Part shown: positions 1 to 7,855 of the stretch, piece after piece | Layout of the letters: every line of letters starts with the position of its first letter | How positions within the stretch are numbered: the first letter of the stretch is position 1 | From: a virus | DNA: 64,000 bases | Direction: 5' to 3' (one strand) | IMG/VR virus record: IMGVR_UViG_3300010399_000040 | Coordinates: 1 to 64,000 of that record | Made by a program: the position numbers and the translations under genes | Notes under the pieces: model-generated | What the model saw: only the letters and a program-made list of their open reading frames with translations | Databases searched by the model: none | What the model was told of the DNA's origin: nothing

Positions 1-2
1 AG

Positions 3-34
3 CGCCCCGGCCACCATCATTAGCGACCGGGGCG
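3..34. other. GC-rich hairpin near left edge
   Basis: Perfect 8-bp inverted repeat CGCCCCGG/CCGGGGCG with a 16-base loop. It lies about 60 bases beyond the stop of the leftward gene at 94-588, so it could end that transcript, but there is no U tract on either strand. Its role is inferred from position only. Confidence 0.4.
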
Positions 35-93
35 AAGTTATATCCGCGCTTTCTCCATCGCGCAAGTTGTACAACCACAATTGATGGGGTGCA

Positions 94-588
94 TTACACA
101 TCACCTTCCTCTCCGTTGGGGCGTGGCCCCTGTTTGAGTTCTGCGAGCAGTTCGACGGCACGGCGGCATTCACCTACAGTAGGGACAATTGAATAACATG
201 ATTCGTTTTCCAGTGCCCAAACTGGCGGCAACGGTGGTATCAACGACCCCAGCACACTCACGACCTTGGCCCGCAGTGCGGCGAGTTCCTGCTCCAAGAT
301 GCTGAGTTTCAATGGGGCGTCGGCGACCACAGAGAGCAGATACTTTGCAGCGTCCCGTTCTTCTCGAACTGACGATAACTCACTGAGAGCCGCATCTCGC
401 TCTTTAATTACTGCGACGTTGTGTGATACAAGTACCTCAATCTTCTGTTCGGCGGCGTGGCATCGGCGGATGATGGACTCCACGGACAGGCGATACACCC
501 AATCACCATTGACAGGTGGTCGAGTATAAATTGCGGCGAGGTCAATCGCCTTGTCCGCGTCGCTGGGCGGTGGAATGTCGGTGTTCAT
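94..588 (-). CDS. Coiled-coil hypothetical protein
   Basis: A 164-aa soluble protein that I cannot assign to a family. Residues about 40-110 are rich in Glu, Lys, Arg, Ala and Leu with heptad-like spacing (ERDAALSELSSVREERDAAK), consistent with a coiled coil. The start ATG overlaps the stop of the upstream gene as ATGA, so the two are translationally coupled. Last gene of the short leftward trio 1288-94. Confidence 0.7.
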   Translation of the reverse strand: MNTDIPPPSDADKAIDLAAIYTRPPVNGDWVYRLSVESIIRRCHAAEQKIEVLVSHNVAVIKERDAALSELSSVREERDAAKYLLSVVADAPLKLSILEQELAALRAKVVSVLGSLIPPLPPVWALENESCYSIVPTVGECRRAVELLAELKQGPRPNGEEGDV

Positions 589-971
589 GATTGCTCCTTC
601 GTCGCCAACGTCGCGAGCAGTCGAGCAACGCAGATGGCGCGGCAGAGGTCGTTAGGTGTTGGCAGCCAGAATGGAACTACTATTCGATTATCTGCGTCGT
701 AGGTTACGACTACTTCACGTAATGCAAGATCAACGACAACATGTTCTACGTCGCCAAACGCCTCCAGTAGCGGTCCAGTTTCAGCCCAACTAGACGATAC
801 TTTCCAATCATCAACACAGGCAATGGCGTTTAATCTTTTACCTTTTTGTTCCCAATACAAGGACGACTCATCTTTTACAACCCATCCCATAACGTGCTCA
901 GCGACCCACGCATCCAGCCTCCTCCCCGCTGGCATGGCACGGATTTCTGCTTCGGTCGGTAGAGTGCTCAT
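585..971 (-). CDS. Phage ABA-sandwich-like protein
   Basis: A 128-aa protein. Its N-terminus (EIRAMPAGRRLDAWVAEHVMGW) has the pattern of small phage proteins with the so-called phage ABA sandwich domain, which typically begin with a D-x-x-VA-x-x-VMGW helix and later have an N-D-x-x-A helix; here NDLCRAICVARLL fits. The molecular role of that family is unknown. It is coupled by ATGA overlaps to both neighbours (968-1288 and 94-588). Confidence 0.72.
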   Translation of the reverse strand: MSTLPTEAEIRAMPAGRRLDAWVAEHVMGWVVKDESSLYWEQKGKRLNAIACVDDWKVSSSWAETGPLLEAFGDVEHVVVDLALREVVVTYDADNRIVVPFWLPTPNDLCRAICVARLLATLATKEQS

Positions 972-1288
972 TCCCTCTCCTCGTTACTATCGACTACATT
1001 CAGCTGTTTTAGCCTTTCCTGTAATGGATCTACTATAGGAGCTCTACCAGCAAGCCTCTCGTAAAACTCCGGTGGGACCATGTTCACTTGAACACCTACG
1101 TTCGTTGGTCTCTCCTTTACGAGTCCGAAGATCTTACACCTCTGTTCGATACACCAAGCTATTCTCTCCAGGAATCGAGGATCGCCGGCCTGTCCCACAG
1201 AATGCCTCTTGGTTACTTCTTTCACTACTACCATCTTACTCGTAGCAGGCGAGACGGGTGAGGGCTTGAGAACTTTCTTAGAGTTCAT
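968..1288 (-). CDS. Small protein resembling terminase-small-subunit tail
   Basis: 106 aa. The central stretch GDPRFLERIAWCIEQRCKIFGL resembles the C-terminal helix seen in some phage terminase small subunits and small regulatory proteins (GDPRFL...IE-R--LLGL). A separate good TerS candidate exists at 27384, so this is more likely a relic or an unrelated small DNA-associated protein. No clear ribosome site precedes the ATG; the upstream bases are AT-rich (TTTAATCAATATCG), so transcription may start close by. Function unknown. Confidence 0.6.
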   Translation of the reverse strand: MNSKKVLKPSPVSPATSKMVVVKEVTKRHSVGQAGDPRFLERIAWCIEQRCKIFGLVKERPTNVGVQVNMVPPEFYERLAGRAPIVDPLQERLKQLNVVDSNEERE

Positions 1289-1430
1289 CGATATTGATTA
1301 AATGGGGGCTGAGATTCTTCATTTCAGAGCTCCGGGAAGAGTTCGTTATGGGAGATACGTTCGAGGCCGATACGGAAAACGTACCTCGCTACTGGTCTTT
1401 CCATATGCGTTCGATTTCCACTGACTGGGT

Positions 1431-2477
1431 TCATCGGTTCAGCTCCTCGCGCCAGAGTGGACCCAACTTCTCCCAGCTGTTCTCCAACGCGTACTGACGT
1501 CCGAGGAGGCTGTACGCGTACACGTCAGCGCCGTACAACTCGTCGAGCTTGTCGGCGATGTCCCGTGGATCGACCTTCGCTTCCTCGTACCAGTTGAACG
1601 GACCGCCCACACGTTGACGAGAGTAGCTAGCAACGGGGATGAGCGGCTCGTTCGGGAGCCACGTCGTCATGGGGAATCGCGCGCTAGTGACGATGCACAT
1701 GCCCGATGCAAACGCTTCCTGTAGAGGCAGCGACAGCCCATTGTACTTCTCAGCCATGACGAAGCAGTCGAAGTCTGCAGGGAATAAGTCTTCACGCGCT
1801 ACAGGACGCATGTCGACGTGCAACGATGCACCGTGCGGCCTCCGGAACCACGCTCGCTCATCTTGGTACAAGATTCTTTGGTCGAAAACGTCGCTAAGCA
1901 ACGTTCGCAACCCTGCGGTGTCCTGCGCTCTCACAGTGAGGTCGACAGGACGTTTACACTGCCTCCATGCTTCGAGTATCTCGCGGGTGCCCTTGTGTCC
2001 GCGGAGCCCGAGGTTCCCACCGTTGTGGAGAAATCGCTTGCAGACGCGCCTCTCCGTCCACTTCGCTTCCACAGGGACGGGGAGGTAAGGCGACTTCGGG
2101 AAGTAGTCCCGCTGGTCCAGGAGCGACGGACATATCCACTTGTCAGGTTCGTGCGGACGGTACACCGGAGTGCACTCGTACATCGGAACGATGCACGTAC
2201 GCACTCCGAACTTCTTTGCGAGCGCCAGGACCTGCCAGTCGAAAGGCGTCTCGAACTGCAGCAACACGTCGAGCTTAGACAGCCACCCCTCTACGACAGG
2301 TCCATTGAACGGACGCTGGACTAGCTCCGCGGTGCCCTCCGGATACCACTCTATGTGAGTGGGTCGCGATCCGTGGCGGAACACCGCGACGTCCGTGACG
2401 ACGCCGTGATCGTAGAAGTCCTTCGGTAGGTACCCTATGCCCTGCTCAGTCGCGTAGCAGATAGTCCCTACTCGCAC
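1431..2477 (-). CDS. GT-B fold glycosyltransferase
   Basis: 348 aa, about the size of a single GT-B enzyme. The C-terminal half has features of family 1-like transferases: LFPADFDCFVMAEKYNGL followed by LPLQEAFASGMCIVTS, matching the donor-binding E-x7-E-x-x-x-G-x-P region (E before AFASG). It starts at a GTG that overlaps the last codons of the dehydratase gene upstream. It is the last gene of the leftward sugar cassette (methyltransferase, co-chaperonin, dehydratase, transferase). Acceptor unknown: virion protein, host surface sugar or phage DNA are all possible. Confidence 0.8.
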   Translation of the reverse strand: MRVGTICYATEQGIGYLPKDFYDHGVVTDVAVFRHGSRPTHIEWYPEGTAELVQRPFNGPVVEGWLSKLDVLLQFETPFDWQVLALAKKFGVRTCIVPMYECTPVYRPHEPDKWICPSLLDQRDYFPKSPYLPVPVEAKWTERRVCKRFLHNGGNLGLRGHKGTREILEAWRQCKRPVDLTVRAQDTAGLRTLLSDVFDQRILYQDERAWFRRPHGASLHVDMRPVAREDLFPADFDCFVMAEKYNGLSLPLQEAFASGMCIVTSARFPMTTWLPNEPLIPVASYSRQRVGGPFNWYEEAKVDPRDIADKLDELYGADVYAYSLLGRQYALENSWEKLGPLWREELNR

Positions 2478-3322
2478 TTGTATTTCTCCTTCAGCATGTC
2501 GACGAGCATCGAGGGTGACGTGGAACTCCTGTACGTCGTCCTACTACGTGACGTCACTGGATACTCCGGTTGATCGTACTCGCCGCGCACCAGTTCGCAA
2601 CCAGCGAGCGCCGCCCACTCGGCCATGCTCAACACCGGCCCGCTGAACATCGCATCGTGAGACGGATATTCGAGCATGAACTGCATCTGTCTAGCGAAGT
2701 CGCCTGCGAAGCCTACCTCGACGAGCCTGTCCGGGTCGCTGCACACGACACGTCCGTCGCGCACCATCTTGTGCAGCAGATAGTCGCCGCTCCGCCGAGG
2801 ACTGTCGTGGTTAGCGAGGATGCCTACGTAGACTCTCGTGTTGTACTTCTCGCGGTGCATGCGACACAAGTGCCAAGCGTGCGCCTTCGCGCAGGCGTAC
2901 GGAGACAGTGGACGCAGGGGCGTGTCGAGGTCGCACGCTCCGTGACCGCCGCTGAACATCGTCACTGAGCACGGCTGAAAGAAGCTGATAAACGTGCCGC
3001 GCAAAGTTTCCAGGATCGTCTGGACTGCCCCGACAGTGACGTCTACGGACGTTCGCGGAGTCTCGTACGACCACCCGACGTGGTCCTGGTCGGCGAGGTT
3101 GTAAAGTTCGTCCGGCGCGAGGTCGCGTATCAGCTTCGTCAACGCGATGGAGTCCATCATGTCCCCTCTGTGGAGTGTGAGCGCAGGGATGTGTCGCACA
3201 CGCGCGATGTTGTCGACGGAGCTGCGGCGGTGCAGACCGTGGACCTCGTAACCGACGCTGAGCAGATGCTCAGCGAGGTAGCTACCGTCCTGCCCACCGA
3301 CGCCAAGTATGAGCGCTCTCAT
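2468..3322 (-). CDS. GDP-mannose 4,6-dehydratase-like NAD sugar epimerase/dehydratase
   Basis: 284 aa, extended SDR family. The start ALILGVGGQDGSYLAEHLL has the NAD-binding GxxGxDG motif and GxxGQDGSYL is the signature of GDP-mannose 4,6-dehydratases; HRRSS after strand 2 also fits. The catalytic YxxxK is visible in LSPYACAKAHAW. The usual SSSEM-(Y/F)G segment is altered to PCSVTMFSG, so specificity may differ. It is shorter than the about 340-370 aa of GMD because the C-terminus is reduced. The ATG at 3322 overlaps the co-chaperonin stop (ATGA). It would make a 4-keto-6-deoxysugar, a substrate for the methyltransferase and aminotransferase also encoded here. Confidence 0.8.
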   Translation of the reverse strand: MRALILGVGGQDGSYLAEHLLSVGYEVHGLHRRSSVDNIARVRHIPALTLHRGDMMDSIALTKLIRDLAPDELYNLADQDHVGWSYETPRTSVDVTVGAVQTILETLRGTFISFFQPCSVTMFSGGHGACDLDTPLRPLSPYACAKAHAWHLCRMHREKYNTRVYVGILANHDSPRRSGDYLLHKMVRDGRVVCSDPDRLVEVGFAGDFARQMQFMLEYPSHDAMFSGPVLSMAEWAALAGCELVRGEYDQPEYPVTSRSRTTYRSSTSPSMLVDMLKEKYKCE

Positions 3323-3624
3323 GCGATAGCCTTCGCGAGGACGTTCTCCGGCGAGCAGAAGACGATGGAAACGCCGTCGTTCTCGTCGCCGAAGTCGTGC
3401 TCGAACCCGTTCTGGTAGTGCACAAGAATCTTGTCGCCGATGTCGAATCCCTCCTCCTTCGCTTTCGGACCGACCGCCAGGACGGTGGCCCAAAGTGAAT
3501 ACGTCACGCTAACGTCAGCTAACACGATGCTGCCGACTTTGGTCGTCGGCTTATCGCGCTGCGCCACGATGCGGTTCATGTGAGCTTCAAACTTCGGCGC
3601 CTTCTTGTTTATCTCGGGTCTCAC
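3319..3624 (-). CDS. GroES-type co-chaperonin
   Basis: 101 aa, the size of GroES. The start is a GTG at 3624, six bases after AAGGAG and overlapping the upstream stop as GTGA. The sequence follows the GroES fold: N-terminal NRIVAQRDKPTTKVGSIVLAD, where GroES has (R)VLVKPD...GGI-LP, then a strand VTYSLWATVLAVGPKAKEEGFDIGDKILVHYQNG matching the G-VLAVGPG...VK-GDKVLF-(K/Y)-G core. Phage co-chaperonins such as T4 gp31 replace host GroES on GroEL to fold the capsid protein. It sits oddly inside the sugar cassette rather than near the head genes. Confidence 0.85.
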   Translation of the reverse strand: MRPEINKKAPKFEAHMNRIVAQRDKPTTKVGSIVLADVSVTYSLWATVLAVGPKAKEEGFDIGDKILVHYQNGFEHDFGDENDGVSIVFCSPENVLAKAIA

Positions 3625-4850
3625 AATATCTCCTTGAAGGTCGGTAGTGGCACTATGAACTTCCCACCGCGAGCTAGCCACTCACGCTCGCGCAGGAGGA
3701 ACTCGCTGATGAACGCGTAAGGGAGGATGAGGAAGCGCTGCGCGCGCCTCCGTCCGAACTCCTCGTCGTGTATCGGTATGTCCGTTCCGACCGTCTTGCG
3801 GCCGTGCTTCTCCACGCTCTTGTCGACAGCTCCGTCGATGAGCGACCTGTCGAACCCGTACCACTGGAGGATCGTGTTGCCCTTCGTCGATGCGCCGTAG
3901 ACCCACACAAGGTGATGTCGGCTGACGTAGTCGACGCATCTGTCCCGTTGCTCGCACAGCCGACGGAACCAATCCTTCCACATGCGAGGTTGCGTAATCT
4001 CTTGCTCGACACCGCGGGCGAGCTGCACGTTCAAGCTTTCAGGTCCATCGCCTCCAGCGTGCCTCACGAACAACCTGTAGCTCTGCCCGTTGCAGTCGTT
4101 CGTTTCGACGTCAAATATCTCCAGACCATGCGATGCAAAGAGTCGGTCGAGCGAGCGCAGTGTGTAGAACTCCAGATGTTCGTGGCACAGGTTGCCTACG
4201 TCCATCATCTGGTACATGTTGTACGCGCACATGAGCTGCGCGATGAACACTCCGTCCTTATGCAGGACGTGTGCGACGTCGCGTATGAATTGGTTCGGGT
4301 CTTCGAGGTCGTAGAACATGCCGAGCGCCGTCACGACCTTGAACTTCGTGTCCGCGAAGCTACCGAGAGCTCCGACGCTCCAGAAGTCGCTCACGAGCAT
4401 GCTTAGCCCGCGCCGACCGTCCTCCACAAGGTTGAGAGCGGGCTCCACGCCCACCCTCACTGTGTCAGGTCGCATGTATCCGAGCTGACGCAGGAACGTA
4501 CCGTCGTTGGAACCTATGTCGAGGATGCTGTCGCCGTCAGCGAGGTACTGAATCGAGACGCTCGCGAGGTCGCCTAGATGCTTCCGCATCCAGTCGGTAG
4601 TGCCGCTGCGATACCAGTAGTGACGCGTGTACATGAAGTCGCTTGGCGCGGTGTGGAGCTGCTGCACGAGCGTGCAGTCGCTGCACATGACGACGTCGAT
4701 GGGCACCTTAGCGTCGTCAGGTGGCTGCGTTTTGACGAAGTCGCTGACATGCTGAGCACCTAGCGAGAACAACTCCTGTAGCGAGCGCGAGCCGCACGCC
4801 CTACACGTGCTACGAGTCGTGTACGTCACTTTAGAAGTTTCTCCAACCAT
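3621..4850 (-). CDS. SAM-dependent sugar C-methyltransferase (zinc N-domain type)
   Basis: 409 aa, typical of NDP-hexose C-methyltransferases. Domain order: N-terminal zinc domain with CRACGS at about residues 16-21 and VMCSDC later; central Rossmann SAM domain with motif I ILDIGSNDGTFL at about residue 115; family-typical HEHLEFYTLRSL; C-terminal domain with VYGASTKGNTILQWYG, matching the GASxKGNTxL nucleotide-sugar region. It probably methylates a 4-keto-deoxysugar made by the neighbouring dehydratase. The stop overlaps the GTG of the co-chaperonin and the start overlaps 4826-5035. Confidence 0.87.
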   Translation of the reverse strand: MVGETSKVTYTTRSTCRACGSRSLQELFSLGAQHVSDFVKTQPPDDAKVPIDVVMCSDCTLVQQLHTAPSDFMYTRHYWYRSGTTDWMRKHLGDLASVSIQYLADGDSILDIGSNDGTFLRQLGYMRPDTVRVGVEPALNLVEDGRRGLSMLVSDFWSVGALGSFADTKFKVVTALGMFYDLEDPNQFIRDVAHVLHKDGVFIAQLMCAYNMYQMMDVGNLCHEHLEFYTLRSLDRLFASHGLEIFDVETNDCNGQSYRLFVRHAGGDGPESLNVQLARGVEQEITQPRMWKDWFRRLCEQRDRCVDYVSRHHLVWVYGASTKGNTILQWYGFDRSLIDGAVDKSVEKHGRKTVGTDIPIHDEEFGRRRAQRFLILPYAFISEFLLREREWLARGGKFIVPLPTFKEIL

Positions 4851-5035
4851 CGCTCAGCCTCCTCCGCACCCTGTCTGAGCACGCGCCGAGCCCACGCGTC
4901 CAACGCGTTCAACTTCGCTCTGCGCTCCTCGCAGCAGCAGTCGCCGATGAGCGCCTTCACTCGCTGCTCAGTCACGCCCGCAAGCGAAAGCGCCTTCTGC
5001 ACGTAGTCTCCGAGCATGCTCCACCAGAGCTCCAT
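4826..5035 (-). CDS. Small hypothetical protein with Cys-Cys-Cys-Glu-Glu-Arg motif
   Basis: 69 aa, mostly helical. The pattern VTEQRVKALIGDCCCEERRAKLNALDAWARRVL resembles small phage proteins of the form V-x-R-V-x-x-x-x-G-x-C-x-C-E-R-x-x-x-LN. Function unknown. The start may be the ATG at 5035 or the one at 5017 (preceded by GGTGGAGC). It overlaps the glycosylase gene upstream by up to 68 bases and the methyltransferase start downstream. Confidence 0.65.
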   Translation of the reverse strand: MELWWSMLGDYVQKALSLAGVTEQRVKALIGDCCCEERRAKLNALDAWARRVLRQGAEEAERWLEKLLK

Positions 5036-5441
5036 CGCCGGAAGTCAGTTCGGTACATCCGAAGCACGCGAGGCCGACGACGTCAACGACGTACGGACCG
5101 ACGCCCGGTAGGTCGCGCAAGTCCTTCCACGTGTCGGTGAGGAACACCTGCGAGAAGCGGACGAGTCGCGTCGCGCGAGTGTGTTGGAAGCCGAGTGGTC
5201 GGAGCAGATCAGCGAGCTCGCGGCGGTCAGCCTTCGCGAGCGACGGAGGGTCGGGGTAGCGAGCGAGGAGCTTCGCGAGCACCGGTTGCATCGCTACGCG
5301 CCGCGTGCGGTTCAGCAGAATGCTCGCGACGCACACGCGCCACGGGCATCCGCCGAGCCCACACTGTATAGGGACGGCGTCGAAGTCCAGCTCGTCCGTC
5401 GTAGCGAGCGTCAGCACGCGCTCGCGGGGCAGAGGTATCAC
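4968..5441 (-). CDS. HhH-GPD family DNA glycosylase (endonuclease III-like)
   Basis: 157 aa. It starts at a GTG at 5441, preceded by AAGGAG and overlapping the SWIM gene stop (GTGA). It shows the core of the endonuclease III/MBD4 superfamily: VASILLNRTRRVAMQPVLAKLL (helix with the conserved Q/N-T region), LRPLGFQHTRATRLV, and the helix-hairpin-helix DLPGVGPYVVDVVGLACFG, the L-PGVG-x-Y-x-A element. The catalytic Asp normally follows about 18 residues after the HhH; here SGDGAL is the only candidate, so activity is uncertain. It lacks an obvious FeS cluster. Likely base-excision repair or removal of altered bases. Confidence 0.8.
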   Translation of the reverse strand: MIPLPRERVLTLATTDELDFDAVPIQCGLGGCPWRVCVASILLNRTRRVAMQPVLAKLLARYPDPPSLAKADRRELADLLRPLGFQHTRATRLVRFSQVFLTDTWKDLRDLPGVGPYVVDVVGLACFGCTELTSGDGALVEHARRLRAEGAFACGRD

Positions 5442-5863
5442 CGTAGCTCCTTCAGCACTTGGAGGTGCTTGCACGCGCCGTTGGTCTTGAACTGCCAGCA
5501 GGAGCACGCACCGCCGACGACAGTGTGCTCCTCCGCGTCGTCGTGGGTGCCGATCACGCTCCAAGTGTCGGGTCCTACCTTGCAGACAGCGAAGGTCTGC
5601 GCGTTACACACCTTCAGCACGCGCCGACCCTCGACCACGTCGAGGATCACTTTGCGCTGTAGCGGCGTCAGCTGCGCTGCCTTCTTCGCTATCCTGTGGA
5701 GCTTCGGCGGCTTCGGCTTCCTCGGTGGCACCGGCACCTCGCCGAGGTAGGAGTTCGCGTTGACTCTCGCGAGCAACTCCCCGATCGTCTCCTTCGGCTT
5801 GTGCCCTGTCGTGTAACTGCTAGCGAGCGTCCTACCTTCGCTGCTCGGGTCGTGGTTAGCCAT
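5438..5863 (-). CDS. SWIM zinc-finger protein
   Basis: 141 aa starting at the ATG at 5863; the longer upstream reading would begin inside the hammerhead ribozyme. The C-terminus has a SWIM finger, CSCWQFKTNGACKHL (CxC...CxH). SWIM domains bind DNA or proteins and are common in phage accessory genes. The N-terminal half is basic and proline-rich (VPVPPRKPKPPKLHR). The ribozyme at 5881-5941 lies directly upstream, so this cistron would get a processed 5' end. The gene is coupled to the downstream glycosylase. Confidence 0.78.
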   Translation of the reverse strand: MANHDPSSEGRTLASSYTTGHKPKETIGELLARVNANSYLGEVPVPPRKPKPPKLHRIAKKAAQLTPLQRKVILDVVEGRRVLKVCNAQTFAVCKVGPDTWSVIGTHDDAEEHTVVGGACSCWQFKTNGACKHLQVLKELR

Positions 5864-5880
5864 CGCGACGTCTCTCAGAG

Positions 5881-5941
5881 CGACCTGGCTCATCAGCGTG
5901 CGGCGGTCAGCACGCACAGACGCCCTTGCGGGCGTTTCGCC
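5881..5941 (-). ncRNA. Type II hammerhead ribozyme HH1
   Basis: Read on the minus strand: stem II GGC, GAAA, then C-GCCC-GCAA-GGGC-G (stem III), GUC, stem I UGUGCG/CGCACG, CUGAUGA, stem II GCC. All invariant core bases are present. The loop of stem I contains GACC, complementary to GGUC just after stem II (5881-5886). The upstream gene's TGA (5942-5944) abuts stem II. Predicted cleavage is 3' of the C opposite 5919. Confidence 0.94.
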
Positions 5942-6847
5942 TCACTTGACAATCGCAGGTATCGCAGCCTTCGCGTGGTAGTTAAGCGAGGTCGGCTCCT
6001 CCTTGCGCCATGCGTTCCACGCGTGGAGGCACTTAACGTACATCTCACGGGAGGCGACAATCTTACGTTCTATTCCGGATCGCCTCGTCATTGAAGCTCT
6101 TACGAGGAACCGTGCGAGCACCCTCGTCGGACACATGTTGTCCGGCGCAGACTCGTCCTTCACTTTCGCCCAGAACTCCGTCGCAGCTCCTCGCGTCGAA
6201 GAGCGATCGAAGGTCGCCATCATCGCGCGCACTACAGGTTCGCGGAGCATATGCTTCGCTGGAGACATAGCAGACTTCGTGTCGCTGCTGCCGCAGAGCT
6301 TCTTCAGCCAGAGGCAGAAATCCTGACGCTCGATGAGCTGCTCAGCTCTCTCCGCGTGGGGCACGCGCGCTATCTCTGCATCAGACCACTTCAAGTTAGC
6401 TGCCGCCGACACCGTGAGGTTGATGTACTTCGTACCGACGTCTTTCAGCTCCGGGATCGTAGCAGCGAACGACAGGTTGACGTCGCTATGCGTCCTGCTG
6501 GACAAGTTGCTGTCGTAAGTGGCGTACAACATAGCCGCGTCGTTCAACGTGTCGCACTTCCACCGCTCCAGGATAACGTAGAAATCAAGAGGGAGCTTCT
6601 CCTGTGAGCCCAGCATAACTGACGTGTGCTTGCCGTTCACTCGGTACGTGCAGTTAGTCTCCTTGCAGAGCACCGACGCCCACGTGACAGGGCGAAAGTT
6701 TCCGTCCTTCAAGATGCGGCGGTACACCAGCAACCGTCGTTCGCTCAACGGACGATCGTGCGGCGCCGGTTCCATCTCCACGAACTCCTTGACCAGCGCC
6801 TGCGTAGGCAATATCGTCCTCGGTTTCTCCATCTGCGACCATGCCAT
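5942..6847 (-). CDS. ParB-N/DGQHR-like hypothetical protein
   Basis: 301 aa, soluble. The region FRPVTWASVLCKETNCTYRVNGKHTSVML resembles the ParB-like or DGQHR pattern (a conserved N-G-x-H-(R/T) after a strand), a fold used by nucleotide-binding and DNA-associated proteins in phages. The rest is helical and unassigned. The start ATG follows GAGGTAG by six bases. It lies between two hammerhead ribozymes, HH2 upstream and HH1 directly at its stop, so its mRNA would be cut out as a single cistron. Function unknown. Confidence 0.72.
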   Translation of the reverse strand: MAWSQMEKPRTILPTQALVKEFVEMEPAPHDRPLSERRLLVYRRILKDGNFRPVTWASVLCKETNCTYRVNGKHTSVMLGSQEKLPLDFYVILERWKCDTLNDAAMLYATYDSNLSSRTHSDVNLSFAATIPELKDVGTKYINLTVSAAANLKWSDAEIARVPHAERAEQLIERQDFCLWLKKLCGSSDTKSAMSPAKHMLREPVVRAMMATFDRSSTRGAATEFWAKVKDESAPDNMCPTRVLARFLVRASMTRRSGIERKIVASREMYVKCLHAWNAWRKEEPTSLNYHAKAAIPAIVK

Positions 6848-6867
6848 TGCAATCTACCTCTGCGAGG

Positions 6868-6927
6868 GAACTGCCTCCTCAGCAGCGAGAGTTCATCCTC
6901 GCTGGACGCCCTTTCGGGCGTTTCGGC
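6868..6927 (-). ncRNA. Type II hammerhead ribozyme HH2
   Basis: Minus strand: stem II GCC, GAAA, C-GCCC-GAAA-GGGC-G (stem III), GUC, 7-bp stem I CAGCGAG/CTCGCTG with loop GATGAACT, CTGAGGA, stem II GGC, then AGTTC. Loop GAACU is perfectly complementary to the 3' AGUUC (6868-6872). The upstream stop TGA (6928-6930) is immediately 5' of stem II. Predicted cleavage is after the C opposite 6905. Confidence 0.95.
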
Positions 6928-7122
6928 TCACTCCTCGTCGGTGTCCTCCGTCACTACCATCTCGTTGATGGACTCCCTCAACTGCACGACCTCATAGTCG
7001 TCGATGTTTGGCTCGCCGTCGAACTCGCTCAACTTATCGTTGAGAGCATCGTTCGCGGCGTCCTCCGTGTCGTAACTGCCGTACACGCAGCAGGCGCTCA
7101 CGTGGTTGATGCCGTACTTCAT
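6928..7122 (-). CDS. Acidic small hypothetical protein
   Basis: 64 aa from the ATG at 7122, nine bases after GGAGG; an ATG at 7131 directly abuts the GGAGG and is a poor start. The sequence is acidic (ending VVTEDTDEE) with a short basic/aromatic N-terminus (MKYGINHVSACCVYGSYDTE). No family recognised. Its stop leads directly into ribozyme HH2. The gap upstream (7123-7169) carries no ribozyme, unlike most junctions of this operon. Confidence 0.65.
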   Translation of the reverse strand: MKYGINHVSACCVYGSYDTEDAANDALNDKLSEFDGEPNIDDYEVVQLRESINEMVVTEDTDEE

Positions 7123-7169
7123 CGCGATCATCCTCCGGGGTTAAGATACTGTCTCTTATATGCGAAAGT

Positions 7170-7775
7170 CTACCTCACACCTCCGATCAGCTGAGCCACG
7201 ATCCGGTCGGCGCACACAGGGCCGATGCCACGTGTGACGCTCTCCGGCGTAGTCAGAGGCCGACCGCAGCATCCGCATCGGCCCTCGTGGTGTATCCTGA
7301 AACCGTTCGCTTCGATTACGTCGAGTTCGTCGGCGAACAGACGCTTCAGCACCTTGTTGAGCAACTTCACAGGGAAGCTGTCGAGGGAGTAGCTGCTCCT
7401 CCCAGTGACTCTGACTTGGCCGTCGACCAACTTGCCGACGTACGTGTAGTCGGCCGTGTTGTTGGGGCCCGTCAAAAGCTTTACGAAGTAGGCCACTGGC
7501 CAGTTACCGTTCGCCTCCACGCGTTGCGCCCTGTAGGTGTAGTGTCGTGCTTCCGTCGCGCGGTAGCGCTCCGGTATCTCGACGGTGAAGATAGCGTCAC
7601 CAGCTAGGAGCCAGCTACTGGAGAGTCGAAAGCTTTCGGTTGAGCTCTCTGGCCTCGGCGTGGGCTCGCTGACGGTCTCCTGTGACGAAGACGACGTCGA
7701 ACCATCCGTCAGCGCAGACGAACCCGACGAAGAACGCTCTTTCGTCTGGGCATACAACGACTTGGTACACGACAT
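7170..7775 (-). CDS. DUF6011-like zinc-binding protein
   Basis: 201 aa. The C-terminus HHEGRCGCCGRPLTTPESVTRGIGPVCADRI matches the DUF6011 pattern CxxCGRxL-(T/S)-x-PES-x-x-GIGPxC, a four-Cys zinc site widespread in actinobacterial and phage proteins of unknown role. Residues about 15-50 are a Ser/Thr-rich low-complexity linker. A strong ribosome site (GGAAGAGAG) precedes the ATG at 7775. HH3 lies in its 5' untranslated region. Confidence 0.75.
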   Translation of the reverse strand: MSCTKSLYAQTKERSSSGSSALTDGSTSSSSQETVSEPTPRPESSTESFRLSSSWLLAGDAIFTVEIPERYRATEARHYTYRAQRVEANGNWPVAYFVKLLTGPNNTADYTYVGKLVDGQVRVTGRSSYSLDSFPVKLLNKVLKRLFADELDVIEANGFRIHHEGRCGCCGRPLTTPESVTRGIGPVCADRIVAQLIGGVR

Positions 7776-7795
7776 GGTACTCTCTTCCAGCGAGG

Positions 7796-7855
7796 GAACT
7801 GCCTCATCAGTGCGGAGAGTTCATCCTCCGCAAACGCCCGTGAGGGCGTTTCGGC
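7796..7855 (-). ncRNA. Type II hammerhead ribozyme HH3
   Basis: Minus strand: GCC, GAAA, C-GCCC-TCAC-GGGC-G, GUU, 7-bp stem I TGCGGAG/CTCCGCA with loop GATGAACT, CTGATGA, GGC, AGTTC. The cleavage triplet is GUU rather than GUC, allowed by the NUH rule but usually slower. Loop GAACU pairs with AGUUC at 7796-7800. The upstream stop TGA (7856-7858) touches stem II. Confidence 0.93.

Noticed and set aside
1294-1497. Small plus-strand frame in the 1289-1430 gap
   Set aside because: Lies between leftward genes, no ribosome site, overlaps the glycosyltransferase end; no protein features.
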